NCBI RefSeq assembly: GCF_028279465.1 | Contig: NZ_JANQNS010000015.1 | Location: forward strand, 310,001 to 374,000 | Length of the DNA stretch: 64,000 nt | Source of the DNA: Parasphingopyxis sp. | GTDB taxonomy: Bacteria > Pseudomonadota > Alphaproteobacteria > Sphingomonadales > Sphingomonadaceae | Reading direction: 5' to 3' | Shown: positions 27,736 to 35,159 of the stretch, one piece after another | Numbering within the stretch: position 1 is the first letter of the stretch | Layout: every line of letters starts with the position of its first letter | Translations under genes and position numbers: made by a program | The notes under the pieces: model-generated | Told to the model about the DNA's origin: nothing | What the model saw: the letters and a program-made list of their open reading frames with translations, nothing else | Database searches by the model: none

Positions 27736-28149
27736 GTGATCGTCACAATTTCAAGTGCCGCAAAGCGCGAAATTCTGCGCCATTGCGCGGAATCTCCCGA
27801 TATCGAGGCATGCGGCCTGTTATTCGGCCAAGAAGACCGTATCGAACGCGCGAAACCGGCCGAAAATGTCGCGGAAAGCCCAGCGGACAGCTTCGAAATC
27901 GATCCGGCGGCGTTGTTCGCCGCCATTCGCGCCGAACGGGCCGGCGGTGATGCGATTATCGGCCATTATCATTCCCATCCCACGGGCGCAGCCACACCGT
28001 CAGCGCGGGACGCCGCGATGGCGCTCGATACAGGCCGGTTGTGGCTGATCGTGTCCGGCGCGGAAATGCGGCTCTGGCGTGCCATCGAACCCGGTCGGCT
28101 CGCACCTGTGGAGCTAGCCCTTGCAAGCCCCGCGTCCAGCCGACATTAG
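27736..28149 (+). CDS. JAMM/MPN-family metalloprotease-like protein
   Basis: A 137-residue protein with the complete JAMM zinc signature: Glu24 in IEACGLLFG, then His79, His81, Ser89 and Asp92 in HYHSHPTGAATPSARD. Bacterial members hydrolyse peptide or isopeptide bonds of sulfur-carrier or ubiquitin-like proteins, or cysteine-adducts; the target here is unknown. The start is uncertain: GTG 27736 keeps the gene clear of the divergent pseudouridine synthase gene. chpT starts 33 bases after the stop on the same strand. Confidence 0.83.
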   Translation: MIVTISSAAKREILRHCAESPDIEACGLLFGQEDRIERAKPAENVAESPADSFEIDPAALFAAIRAERAGGDAIIGHYHSHPTGAATPSARDAAMALDTGRLWLIVSGAEMRLWRAIEPGRLAPVELALASPASSRH

Positions 28150-28182
28150 GGGCTAAGGGCCAGCAACGGGAACTGCGAGACG

Positions 28183-28812
28183 ATGGACAGCAAAAGCGTT
28201 GAATTTGCGAGCCTTTTGGCCTCGCGCCTATGCCATGACCTGTTGAGCCCGATCGGCGCGCTCAATAACGGAATCGAGCTGCTCGCGGACGAGCATGACC
28301 CGGAAATGCGCGAACGCTGCATGGAATTGCTGGCCGAGAGCGCGAAAACTTCGGCCACCAAGCTCAAATTCTTCCGGCTGGCTTTTGGCGCGGCGGGCGG
28401 TTTCGACGACGAGATCGACAGTCGCGAGGCGAAGACGGCGATCGAGGGCCTGGTGGGCACACAGGGCCGGGTGGAACTGGAATGGCTGGTGGAACAGCCG
28501 AGCATGTCCAAAGCGAAGATCAAGATCCTGCTCAATCTTGCGCTGATCGCTGCCGACGCGCTGGTGCGCGGCGGGGCGCTGCTGGTCGGCGCCGAGGGCA
28601 GCGAGATCGTCGTGCGCGCGGAAGGGGACCGGATCGTGCTCGATCCTGAGCTTAAAACCGCGTTGCTCGGCAAGACCGATGCCGAGGCGCTGACGCCGCG
28701 TGCTGCGGCCGCCTGGCTCGTCCATATTCTCGTGCGCGAAGGCGGTGGTGAGGTGCAGGTCTCCGAACCGGAGGATAATGTGCTGCTTTTCGGCGTAACT
28801 TTCGCCGATTGA
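28183..28812 (+). CDS. chpT: Histidine phosphotransferase ChpT
   Basis: A 209-residue histidine phosphotransferase that relays phosphate from the hybrid kinase CckA to CtrA and CpdR in the alphaproteobacterial cell-cycle pathway. The phospho-accepting His18 sits in ASRLCHDLLSPIGALNNGIELL, matching the ChpT consensus. The C-terminal part has a degenerate ATPase-like fold with LTPRAAAAWLVHILVREGGG. It is the last chromosomal gene before the prophage and is intact, so the integration event did not damage it. Confidence 0.92.
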   Translation: MDSKSVEFASLLASRLCHDLLSPIGALNNGIELLADEHDPEMRERCMELLAESAKTSATKLKFFRLAFGAAGGFDDEIDSREAKTAIEGLVGTQGRVELEWLVEQPSMSKAKIKILLNLALIAADALVRGGALLVGAEGSEIVVRAEGDRIVLDPELKTALLGKTDAEALTPRAAAAWLVHILVREGGGEVQVSEPEDNVLLFGVTFAD

Positions 28813-28906
28813 AGCCGCCAAGAAACTGGTATTCGTAAACGACATCTTTAGGTAATCTCCCGGTTTTCTGCGGTTTTGCCGCGATATTTTCCAGATATTT
28901 TCCAGT
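28813..28906. other. Chromosome-prophage junction, candidate attL region
   Basis: This 94-base gap separates chpT from the integrase gene and must contain or border the left attachment site. It holds a small hairpin (GCGG-TTTTG-CCGC type at 28870-28882) and a tandem direct repeat at its integrase end. No tRNA is present. The core cannot be defined, because the matching attR is outside the window. Confidence 0.5.
28884..28905. repeat. Tandem 11-bp direct repeat at the prophage edge
   Basis: ATATTTTCCAG occurs twice in immediate succession (28884-28894 and 28895-28905), ending next to the integrase stop codon. Such direct repeats next to int are typical of integrase arm-binding or core sites, but no binding data can be inferred. 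The A+T content is higher than in the chpT side. Confidence 0.7.
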
Positions 28907-29872
28907 TCACTTTTTGTTTTCCCATTTCAGGATAGCCGCTGTACCCATCTTTTCCTGGTCGATCTTCTTCGCGTAATGCTCGACCATCTTGTACGACTGA
29001 CCGCTGATGGCCGCTGTCTCGGCAACGGAGCACCCGGCTTCCAATAGTGCGATGACGGCGTTCTTTCTGAGGCCGTGCGGAACGATGTCAGCACCATGCC
29101 CCTTTGCCCATAGCTTGATGCGCCGCCGAAGCGCCTCGGGCTTGGCAGGATGACCCAAGAGCGTGATACCTTCCGGTCGGCCTAGTATCTCGACCAGCCC
29201 GCTGTGGAGCTGGATCACGAGCGGTGTGCCGGTCTTTTGCTGCACAACCTTAATACGGCCATGCTCAATGTCCCGCCATGTCATTCGACACACGTCGCCG
29301 ATGCGCTGCGCGGTGTAATATAACAGGCCGACGCTGCGCCGGATTAGCGGATCGGGGTCGACCAGCGCTTTCTCAACCAGCCATACGGGCCACGGATCGT
29401 GCTCGCCAAGCTCGTGCCGATCGATCCCGTCGCATGGATTGCGCTCGATCATATCGCGCTTCACCGCGACCGCGAACACGTTGCGCGTGACGGCCAGCAT
29501 CAAATTTGCTGCCCCGAGATTGCCCCTGTCTTCAAACGGGCGGATCATCTTGCGGACGTGCCGCCGCTCGACAAGTTTGACCGGGGCCTTGCCGTGCTCG
29601 GTTGCGAGTCGGTGTAGATAGAAGCCATATGTGCGCTGCGTTCCGGCCGACTTGCTGGGCAATACCGTGCGCTCGTACAGTGCGACAAGACTGGCGAGCG
29701 TTTCCATCTTGCGGTTGCGGTTCGAGCGCGCACCCATGCAGCGCGCATAGGCCTGCCCAAATTCCGGGTCGGCAATGTCAGGCAGGCGCACGAGCTTTTC
29801 GCCGCGAAAATAGTAGTACGTCTTGCCGCCCGCCCGGACGGGTTTCACATGCAACGGCAATTTCCTAGCCAA
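28907..29872 (-). CDS. int: Tyrosine-type phage integrase
   Basis: A 321-residue site-specific recombinase. The N-terminal arm- and core-binding regions are followed by the catalytic domain with Arg190 in TAQRIGDVCRMTW, His266-xx-Arg269 in PHGLRKNAV and the nucleophile Tyr300 in MVEHYAKK. The second catalytic histidine of the family is replaced by Gln292 (ISGQSYKM), a tolerated variation in some phage integrases. Located at the left prophage edge and transcribed toward the chromosome. Its start overlaps the excisionase-like gene by eight bases. Confidence 0.93.
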   Translation of the reverse strand: MARKLPLHVKPVRAGGKTYYYFRGEKLVRLPDIADPEFGQAYARCMGARSNRNRKMETLASLVALYERTVLPSKSAGTQRTYGFYLHRLATEHGKAPVKLVERRHVRKMIRPFEDRGNLGAANLMLAVTRNVFAVAVKRDMIERNPCDGIDRHELGEHDPWPVWLVEKALVDPDPLIRRSVGLLYYTAQRIGDVCRMTWRDIEHGRIKVVQQKTGTPLVIQLHSGLVEILGRPEGITLLGHPAKPEALRRRIKLWAKGHGADIVPHGLRKNAVIALLEAGCSVAETAAISGQSYKMVEHYAKKIDQEKMGTAAILKWENKK

Positions 29873-30101
29873 GGCCCGCCTCCTTTTCCCATTGCGGAGC
29901 GCCTTGCCCTGTCAGTCGATCAAGGCTTTCATCGATTGCGCCCTTCTCCCATAGCTTGCGCTTTCCGAGCGTGACGGGCAAGGGCAGTTCCCCCGCGTCA
30001 ACCTGGCGCTCAAATTCCGCGCCGGACAGACCGCAATACGCAGCCGCCCAGCGACGTGGCAGCATACGCGGCCAATCAGGCAAGGCAGCCCGCTGCGTCA
30101 C
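29865..30101 (-). CDS. Excisionase-like small DNA-binding protein
   Basis: A 78-residue protein with a winged-helix-like pattern of the AlpA/excisionase type: PRRWAAAYCGLSGAEFERQV followed by a wing-like PLPVTLGKRKLWEKGAIDESL. The position immediately upstream of, and overlapping, the integrase gene is that of phage xis genes. The family match is by pattern only; a general MerR-like HTH is the alternative. Confidence 0.65.
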   Translation of the reverse strand: MTQRAALPDWPRMLPRRWAAAYCGLSGAEFERQVDAGELPLPVTLGKRKLWEKGAIDESLDRLTGQGAPQWEKEAGLG

Positions 30102-30125
30102 GCCGCCCCTTGGGGGTGGGAGGGG

Positions 30126-30287
30126 TTAGTCATTTGTCGGCCTCATCTCGCGAATGCCCTTGCGCCAGCATTTGTCACGTCCGGTTCGGCGCAGGAAATC
30201 GCGCACTGGCTGTTCGTCCTGCGCCATGAAATCGGAGCTAGTGCTGCCGTGGTTCTGCGGCTGTAGGGGGATGGGCTTGGCGGTCAT
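30126..30287 (-). CDS. Small phage protein, unknown function
   Basis: A 53-residue frame starting ATG 30287, five bases before the stop of the upstream gene. The protein is basic near its C-terminus (RRTGRDKCWRKGIREMRP). The longer frame to 30365 overlaps the upstream gene heavily and is less likely. No family is recognised. Confidence 0.5.
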   Translation of the reverse strand: MTAKPIPLQPQNHGSTSSDFMAQDEQPVRDFLRRTGRDKCWRKGIREMRPTND

Positions 30288-30291
30288 GCGC

Positions 30292-30729
30292 CTATCCCCA
30301 AGTCCGGTGTTTTTCGGCGACCCATTCGAGCCCGTCATATTCTTCGATGGAGTATTCGACGCCATCCGGTATCTCGACGACGCTCAGGGCTGCAAAACGA
30401 GAATTGGCTGCATCGCCGTACTCTTTGATTGTCGCCACAAGATCGGGATCGGAACGGAAGCCGTCTTCGTCGCTCAAGTCGTATAGCCACCACCCATGTT
30501 TTTTCCTGGCTTCGATGTAGGTCGCGTATTCTTCGGGCCGCTCTTCACGCTCCGTGATACTGACAAACGGCGGCTGTTCGGACGGCGGGATTGTCCAAAA
30601 TTCGTCATTACCAAATTCTGTTTCTCTACCCCAAACCTTGATGCCTTTGCGGGAGGCCAGCGCCAGCGTGGCGTCTTTGCTCAGCCCGAACCCGCCGTGG
30701 CATTTGTTGATGACAATCTCCTGCATCAT
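30292..30729 (-). CDS. Phage hypothetical protein
   Basis: A 145-residue acidic protein starting MMQEIVINKCHGGFGLSKDATL, a start often seen in phage early proteins of unknown role (the CHGGFGLS opening is distinctive). The middle is rich in Glu, Asp, Trp and Tyr. It sits in the leftward early operon, one base from the next upstream gene. No enzymatic motif is visible. Confidence 0.65.
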   Translation of the reverse strand: MMQEIVINKCHGGFGLSKDATLALASRKGIKVWGRETEFGNDEFWTIPPSEQPPFVSITEREERPEEYATYIEARKKHGWWLYDLSDEDGFRSDPDLVATIKEYGDAANSRFAALSVVEIPDGVEYSIEEYDGLEWVAEKHRTWG

Positions 30730-30999
30730 TCAATCTCCTGCCGGGTCAGTGCCGCCCGGCTCGGCTTTGGTGAGGTAGTTGCGGACGGCTAGGCCGGTTT
30801 TGTTTAGCCCAATAACGAGGTTGCCGCGCGTTCCGACCAGCCCCTTGGTATCGAGCGCCCGAAGCACGCTGCATGAAACGCCGTATGCCGATTTGGTAAT
30901 CATGGTTGGCCAGTTGACGCCGACAAACACTGGCAGTTTATGCACCGCCCGCCGCTGCGCCTCACTCAGCCCCTCTGCTATTTGTGGTATGTCAGTCAT
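30730..30999 (-). CDS. Phage hypothetical protein, possible winged helix
   Basis: An 89-residue protein. The central part (TKSAYGVSCSVLRALDTKGLVGTRG) has the look of a short winged-helix DNA-binding unit, with helix, turn and a wing-like GLVGTRGNLVIGLNKTG. ATG 30999 is preferred, as it slightly overlaps the stop of the upstream gene. Function not known. Confidence 0.55.
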   Translation of the reverse strand: MTDIPQIAEGLSEAQRRAVHKLPVFVGVNWPTMITKSAYGVSCSVLRALDTKGLVGTRGNLVIGLNKTGLAVRNYLTKAEPGGTDPAGD

Positions 31000-31312
31000 G
31001 AGATGCGTCCATCTCGCTCGCGGAGCGTTGGACCTCTTCCCCAAACTTGGACAGTCGAAAGCCCCACTCAAGATTGCCGCTGCTCATTATAAGTTTCGGT
31101 TCGCGAAGAATGCCAAATCTGCTGTCTTTTCCGCGCCAAAGCGAGTAGACTTCTTGATAGCGGGTGTAGGGAGTTCCTGGGATCGTCCGCCTTGCGCTCA
31201 GCCACTTCAAAGCGCGCTTGCTCCTAGCGGTTAGGCGAGAGGCCACCTTTGTGGCGTCCATCTCCCAATTAGATAGCTCGTCAGGCGCAAGTATTAGGTC
31301 TTTGAGGCTCAC
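30992..31312 (-). CDS. Phage hypothetical protein
   Basis: A 106-residue protein beginning at GTG 31312, which overlaps the upstream TGA as GTGA. The frame extends further upstream, but that part is the shadow of the neighbouring gene. It contains a basic helix (SRLTARSKRALKWLSARR) that may bind nucleic acid, and a C-terminal acidic tail. No family recognised. Confidence 0.6.
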   Translation of the reverse strand: MSLKDLILAPDELSNWEMDATKVASRLTARSKRALKWLSARRTIPGTPYTRYQEVYSLWRGKDSRFGILREPKLIMSSGNLEWGFRLSKFGEEVQRSASEMDASHD

Positions 31313-31548
31313 GACCGCTTCTCCTTTTCGGCAAGCATGGCGTCGGCGAACATGCCGCAACGCTTTGCCACGTCTTCGGGTTTGTGGTTTTCCCAAATGT
31401 CTCGCGATGCCTGAGCAAGTGCGTGGGCAGCGTACCAATCCCAAAGCGACATGCCCGGCGTAATGTTCTGATAAATGACAGCCGATCCGGCGCGCTTCTC
31501 TTGCGTCACATACGGAAACGCTGGCCCGCCGTCTTTTTCCTGTGTCAT
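31309..31548 (-). CDS. Conserved small phage protein
   Basis: A 79-residue protein with the pattern GGPAFPYVTQEK, then TPGMSLWDWYAAHAL and a C-terminal charged helix ending AMLAEKEKRS. The GGPAFP plus GMSLxDxxAA combination is widespread among temperate phages of proteobacteria, usually in early operons, with no known function. Confidence 0.7.
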   Translation of the reverse strand: MTQEKDGGPAFPYVTQEKRAGSAVIYQNITPGMSLWDWYAAHALAQASRDIWENHKPEDVAKRCGMFADAMLAEKEKRS

Positions 31549-31554
31549 AACCTA

Positions 31555-32460
31555 TTACTTATCTGTGAGGGTGGAGAGGGCGGCTTCAAGGCCGTCGTAC
31601 GAGCGAATTAGCCTAACGACGGGCGCGCTGCTCCAGCTCTGCTTGGAGGCGTCTTTGTCTGTCCTGACCGCCTCAGCATCAACTTCTTTGCGAGCATCTA
31701 GTACCTCCCGTGCCGCCTCTACGATCTTCGCTGTTCTGGCCAAGGTTTCCTCAAGCTCGATTTCCATCGCGAAGGTCTCGTCAGCCATGATGCGCCCACG
31801 CTCGATATGCTGGGCGGCAAGCTCTAGGTGCATCTTTTCCTGATCGCATTCCGACCGACTGGCGATCTCGCGCAGCTCGTCAGCCACTTGCTTGTCATCT
31901 TCGCCGGGGCCGTACTCTTGCAGGCGTTTGGCTGTTCTGGCGCGCTCGGCGGTGATATCCGCGCCGGACAAAACGCACCCGTCATCGTCACCATATCCCG
32001 CAGCCATCATAATGTTGGCGAATGTGCCGATCACGTCATCCTCTAGGTTCCCGTGACCATCACATCCGGCGTATTCTTTGGCTCCTACGCTGTCAGCAAA
32101 GACCCTGAGCGCAAAGTCTATTCCGGGAGTCAGCACATCATCGGAAGGGGCGGGGAGGGACGAAGGCGCAGCCTCCCCGTCTGCCAGTGCGCGAATTTCC
32201 TCTATTTCCGCGCCGTGCTCCTGCTGAAATATGCTATTGGGGTGCCACGCTCCCTCATAGAGATACAGCAATCGCCTGATCTTGGCGCGCAGCCGTTCGA
32301 TTTCCGGCGTTGCTGGCGCTGTTTCGGATAGGGCTGCGATGGCCGCATCACGTTGCTTGGCAGCCAGTTCGTACCGCTCCTTCCATGACAGAGCATGCCA
32401 GTCAGCGCCGGTTATTTCATTTTCCAGTGCTTCGCGCAGCCGTTCGGTGTCTCGGGTCAT
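31555..32460 (-). CDS. Phage hypothetical protein with coiled-coil segments
   Basis: A 301-residue acidic protein rich in Glu, Ala, Leu and Arg, with predicted long helices at about residues 1-75 and 180-290. The middle carries a Cys/Asp-rich stretch near YAGCDGHGNLED. No enzymatic motif is seen. It is the largest unassigned gene in the leftward operon, and its ATG overlaps the stop of the upstream gene. Confidence 0.6.
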   Translation of the reverse strand: MTRDTERLREALENEITGADWHALSWKERYELAAKQRDAAIAALSETAPATPEIERLRAKIRRLLYLYEGAWHPNSIFQQEHGAEIEEIRALADGEAAPSSLPAPSDDVLTPGIDFALRVFADSVGAKEYAGCDGHGNLEDDVIGTFANIMMAAGYGDDDGCVLSGADITAERARTAKRLQEYGPGEDDKQVADELREIASRSECDQEKMHLELAAQHIERGRIMADETFAMEIELEETLARTAKIVEAAREVLDARKEVDAEAVRTDKDASKQSWSSAPVVRLIRSYDGLEAALSTLTDK

Positions 32461-32663
32461 GGGCGGGGTTCCTTGGTCTTACCGCCGCACTTCTCGCGCG
32501 GGCCTTCGCAACCGGCACAGGGCGATTTACCGGCCATGACCTCAGCCCAAACCGTTGCGCCGCCAAGTAGGCAGTCCGCAGGAACGTAGCCCTGCATCTT
32601 TGCCATGCCGAGCTGCATGTCATCGCGGTCTGCCTCGTCTTGATCGAAATAGTGTAGCTTCAT
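32457..32663 (-). CDS. Small phage protein with cysteine motif
   Basis: A 68-residue protein with a C-terminal CAGCEGPREKCGGK motif that may bind zinc or iron. It overlaps both neighbours by the ATGA pattern. ATG 32663 is used; a GTG codon directly precedes it. Function unknown. Confidence 0.55.
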   Translation of the reverse strand: MKLHYFDQDEADRDDMQLGMAKMQGYVPADCLLGGATVWAEVMAGKSPCAGCEGPREKCGGKTKEPRP

Positions 32664-33022
32664 CACCCCTCTCCCTTGAGCTTGGCGAGACGTTCTAGCG
32701 CCTCTATGACCTCTCCCATATCGAGTGGGGGAGGTGAGGCCGCCAAAGCGTCGTCGAGCGCGATCAGCCAGCGCATACCGCCGTCCGGGCAGTCGTCCGC
32801 ATCGACAACCTTTTCGATCCAGTTACGCGCGCCTGTGGCCGCCTCCCGCAGCCCGGCATCGGGTGTGGCGCGGAGGGCGGCGAGAGCGCGCTTCATGGTC
32901 GCGCCTTCATCGTAATGTCCCGCACGATAGCCATTCTTCCACATGCCATCTTCACTGCTGCCGCGATGGCATTTGTCGTCCAACAGGATCGCAATCTCCC
33001 GCGCCTGCTCAATATCTGTCAT
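32663..33022 (-). CDS. Phage hypothetical protein
   Basis: A 119-residue, mostly helical acidic protein with a CHRGSSEDGMW segment and a C-terminal helical half (WLIALDDALAASPP, then EVIEALERLAKLKGEG). It overlaps its neighbours at both ends by four bases or fewer, which supports real translation. No family recognised. Confidence 0.6.
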   Translation of the reverse strand: MTDIEQAREIAILLDDKCHRGSSEDGMWKNGYRAGHYDEGATMKRALAALRATPDAGLREAATGARNWIEKVVDADDCPDGGMRWLIALDDALAASPPPLDMGEVIEALERLAKLKGEG

Positions 33023-33405
33023 GCTGATTGCTCCTGTTCGGCGCGGGCTGCGCTAGTCGCCCACTCGACATACGCGTCCCATGTGAGGCCGAGATATTTG
33101 TGAAGGGGGTGTACGCTGTCGCTGTCGTGCCATTCCGCAACTTTGCGCTCTATTTCATCGACCGGCTCGCGAAGGGCGGATAGGACCGCATCGACGATCA
33201 CGCTTACCGAGTAGCTGTCGCAATTGATGGCGGCCAACTTCGCCCGCTCTATCTGCTCATCGGTGAAGTTGAGTGCATCGGTGCGGGCTTCGGCCATTGC
33301 TTCGAGGGTTATCGGGCTGCTCTCTCTGAGAACGTTTTCCTCAACCGGAAGGCCATGCCGCTCATAAGCCGCCGCCAATATCTCTCTGTTTCGCTTCTCG
33401 GTCAT
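33019..33405 (-). CDS. Phage hypothetical protein
   Basis: A 128-residue, helix-rich protein beginning MTEKRNREILAAAYERHG. The start ATG 33405 overlaps the upstream stop as ATGA. The sequence is acidic in the centre and has no cysteine-based motif. Function unknown. Confidence 0.58.
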   Translation of the reverse strand: MTEKRNREILAAAYERHGLPVEENVLRESSPITLEAMAEARTDALNFTDEQIERAKLAAINCDSYSVSVIVDAVLSALREPVDEIERKVAEWHDSDSVHPLHKYLGLTWDAYVEWATSAARAEQEQSA

Positions 33406-33596
33406 GCTTGGTGCTCCCAAGGGTCATGGTCGGCGCGATCCACAACAAAGCGGCGCAGCTTGTCGCGAACCTCCTCCATGACGGCCGTCATGCCTTCGAT
33501 GTGCATTTGCGGTGGTAGGCTCACGGCCTGCATCGCGAGCGCGCTGTCGAGGCTGTCTGACATTTGGCCTAGCTCGTCCAATTCTTCTTCGGTCAT
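33402..33596 (-). CDS. Small acidic phage protein
   Basis: A 64-residue acidic protein starting MTEEELDELGQMSDSLD. ATG 33596 lies just after the stop of the upstream gene at 33602; the longer frame to 33650 would overlap that gene more heavily. Short acidic proteins in early phage operons are sometimes DNA mimics or inhibitors, but nothing specific is visible here. Confidence 0.5.
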   Translation of the reverse strand: MTEEELDELGQMSDSLDSALAMQAVSLPPQMHIEGMTAVMEEVRDKLRRFVVDRADHDPWEHQA

Positions 33597-33601
33597 GCTG
33601 C

Positions 33602-33928
33602 TTACCTCAAATTCATCCTTGCGCGTTCGGTGGATTGCTCGGTACGCCATGCTTCAAAGGCCAGTCTCTTTGCGACGGCACGGGCCTCGGTCTTGCGATA
33701 GTCGTAATTTGCCAGCTCCCATTCGGCGGCGGCTGTCTTGTATGCCTCATCTGCCTGTGCGCGGTGCTCGGCCTCACCGATTGCCAGGCCATCGCCACGG
33801 TATTTGACGAACATTGTCGAGCGGACTTGCTTGCGACGTTCGTCCATGGCCTCTGCTTTGGCGCGGGCGTTCCCAGCCTCCACAAGCAGCTCCTCCATGT
33901 CGGCTATGGCGCGGTCTAGGTCAGGCAC
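33602..33928 (-). CDS. Phage hypothetical protein, coiled coil
   Basis: A 108-residue protein starting at GTG 33928 (PDLDRAIADMEELLVEAG). Almost the whole length is predicted as charged helix, with REL/EAR-type heptads, suggesting a coiled coil. The frame is open to 34111, but that part is the shadow of the upstream gene. No function assigned. Confidence 0.55.
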   Translation of the reverse strand: MPDLDRAIADMEELLVEAGNARAKAEAMDERRKQVRSTMFVKYRGDGLAIGEAEHRAQADEAYKTAAAEWELANYDYRKTEARAVAKRLAFEAWRTEQSTERARMNLR

Positions 33929-34253
33929 CTTCCGTCTCCTGATAGTGCGCCAGATTCCATGCCGCCGCGTAGAGAAGATCAACGCCGTACCGCTCGAAAA
34001 ACTGACCATGGTTAAGCGCCTCAACGCTGTTCTTGCTGTCCCATATGATCTGGTGCAGATCGGCCCGTAGCGGCACGACAAGCCAGTGTGAGCGCGATCT
34101 GCGCCCGCCATCGCGGGTTGAGGTCACATGATGCAGGGTTACGTCGTCATAGCGGCACGACACGCAGCATGGCCGTTCAAGCGTCCATGCGTGGTAGCGC
34201 TTCATTGCGGCTGTTTTCTGCACCGATGGCTTGAAGAGGAAATGGGCTGTCAT
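33921..34253 (-). CDS. HNH-like phage protein, putative nuclease
   Basis: A 110-residue protein with a compact pattern resembling HNH or related beta-beta-alpha metal nucleases: CCVSCRYDDVTLHHVTS, a basic GGRRSRSHWLVVPL loop, then LHQIIWDS. Similar small proteins lie in lambdoid recombination regions (YbcO-like and DUF968-like), where they may process recombination intermediates. The position between Ssb and other early genes fits that role; the exact family is uncertain. Confidence 0.55.
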   Translation of the reverse strand: MTAHFLFKPSVQKTAAMKRYHAWTLERPCCVSCRYDDVTLHHVTSTRDGGRRSRSHWLVVPLRADLHQIIWDSKNSVEALNHGQFFERYGVDLLYAAAWNLAHYQETEGA

Positions 34254-34450
34254 TTGGCGTAGCGGTTCCGCACTGGGACGAGTGAACGGGTCAAGTCCAT
34301 GCTCGCCCGCTTCATCGCGGCGACCTCTTTGCAGCCAGAAATCCCGGCATATTCATCAGAATGGAGTCGCTTTTTTGCTTCAATGGCTAGCCGTGAAAAC
34401 CGCTCCGCTTCGTTCAAAGCGCCATTGATGATTTTCAGATAGTCGTCCAT
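34250..34450 (-). CDS. Small helical phage protein
   Basis: A 66-residue protein starting [18 protein letters not shown]. Its ATG overlaps the ssb stop (ATGA), and its own stop overlaps the next gene. It is basic at the C-terminus (VPVRNRYAK). No family is recognised. Confidence 0.5.
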   Translation of the reverse strand: MDDYLKIINGALNEAERFSRLAIEAKKRLHSDEYAGISGCKEVAAMKRASMDLTRSLVPVRNRYAK

Positions 34451-34956
34451 CACCGACACCGCCTTTCATGCGTATCGGAGAAGGGTGTGGCGAACGGAAC
34501 GCCATCTGAATCCAGATCGTCATCGAACGCGCCGCCACCGCCGCCCTGGTTTGCCTGATAATCGCCAGTGGTGTTTTGGCCGCCCGTGCTGGCTTGACCT
34601 TCGCCCTGCCCGTCGAGCATCGTCATGCTGCCGTTGAAGCCGTCGATCACGACCTCGGTCGAATAGCGGTCGTTGCCGGACTGGTCCTGCCATTTTCGGG
34701 TGCGGAGCTGGCCTTCGATATAGACCTTGCTGCCTTTGCGTAGATAGCGTTCGGCGACACCAGCCAGTCCCTCGGAAAAGATCGCCACGCTATGCCATTC
34801 GGTTCGCTCGCGGCGTTCGCCGGTCTGCCTGTCCTTCCAGCTTTCCGAGGTCGCGATCCGCAGATTGCAGACCTTGCCGCCATTATTGAAGGTGCGCGTC
34901 TCGGGATCGCGCCCGAGATTGCCGATCAGGATTACGCGGTTAACTGAGCCGGCCAT
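34450..34956 (-). CDS. ssb: Phage single-stranded DNA-binding protein
   Basis: A 168-residue OB-fold protein. The N-terminal 110 residues follow the bacterial SSB pattern closely: [53 protein letters not shown] Gly/Gln-rich linker follows. The usual acidic tip is present as [11 protein letters not shown] but is not terminal; about 13 further residues end in a basic tail. It lies in the recombination module next to the annealing protein, as is common in phages. Confidence 0.93.
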   Translation of the reverse strand: MAGSVNRVILIGNLGRDPETRTFNNGGKVCNLRIATSESWKDRQTGERRERTEWHSVAIFSEGLAGVAERYLRKGSKVYIEGQLRTRKWQDQSGNDRYSTEVVIDGFNGSMTMLDGQGEGQASTGGQNTTGDYQANQGGGGGAFDDDLDSDGVPFATPFSDTHERRCR

Positions 34957-35159
34957 TATTCGCCCTCCAACTCGTGTTCAAAGTCGTATTGCTCGGCAAG
35001 TTCGCGCGTCAGGACTTGCGCCTCGTGATCGGCGTTGCTTTCGGCTTCCTGTATCCATTGCTGGTAGGCGGCTTCGTCGGCCTCCTTCTGGCTTGCGGCC
35101 TCAATGACCTCATAGCTGCGGCCATATCCCGCATCCCACATGATTAGATATTTCTGCAC
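34956..35159 (-). CDS. Small acidic phage protein
   Basis: A 67-residue protein, [20 protein letters not shown] at the start and very acidic at the end ([10 protein letters not shown]). Both ends touch the neighbouring genes by one base, indicating tight packing between ssb and the annealing protein gene. Function unknown. Confidence 0.55.
   Translation of the reverse strand: MQKYLIMWDAGYGRSYEVIEAASQKEADEAAYQQWIQEAESNADHEAQVLTRELAEQYDFEHELEGE

Noticed and set aside
28813-28906. tRNA or tmRNA as prophage integration target
   Set aside because: No cloverleaf, CCA end or T-loop sequence could be found in the gap.
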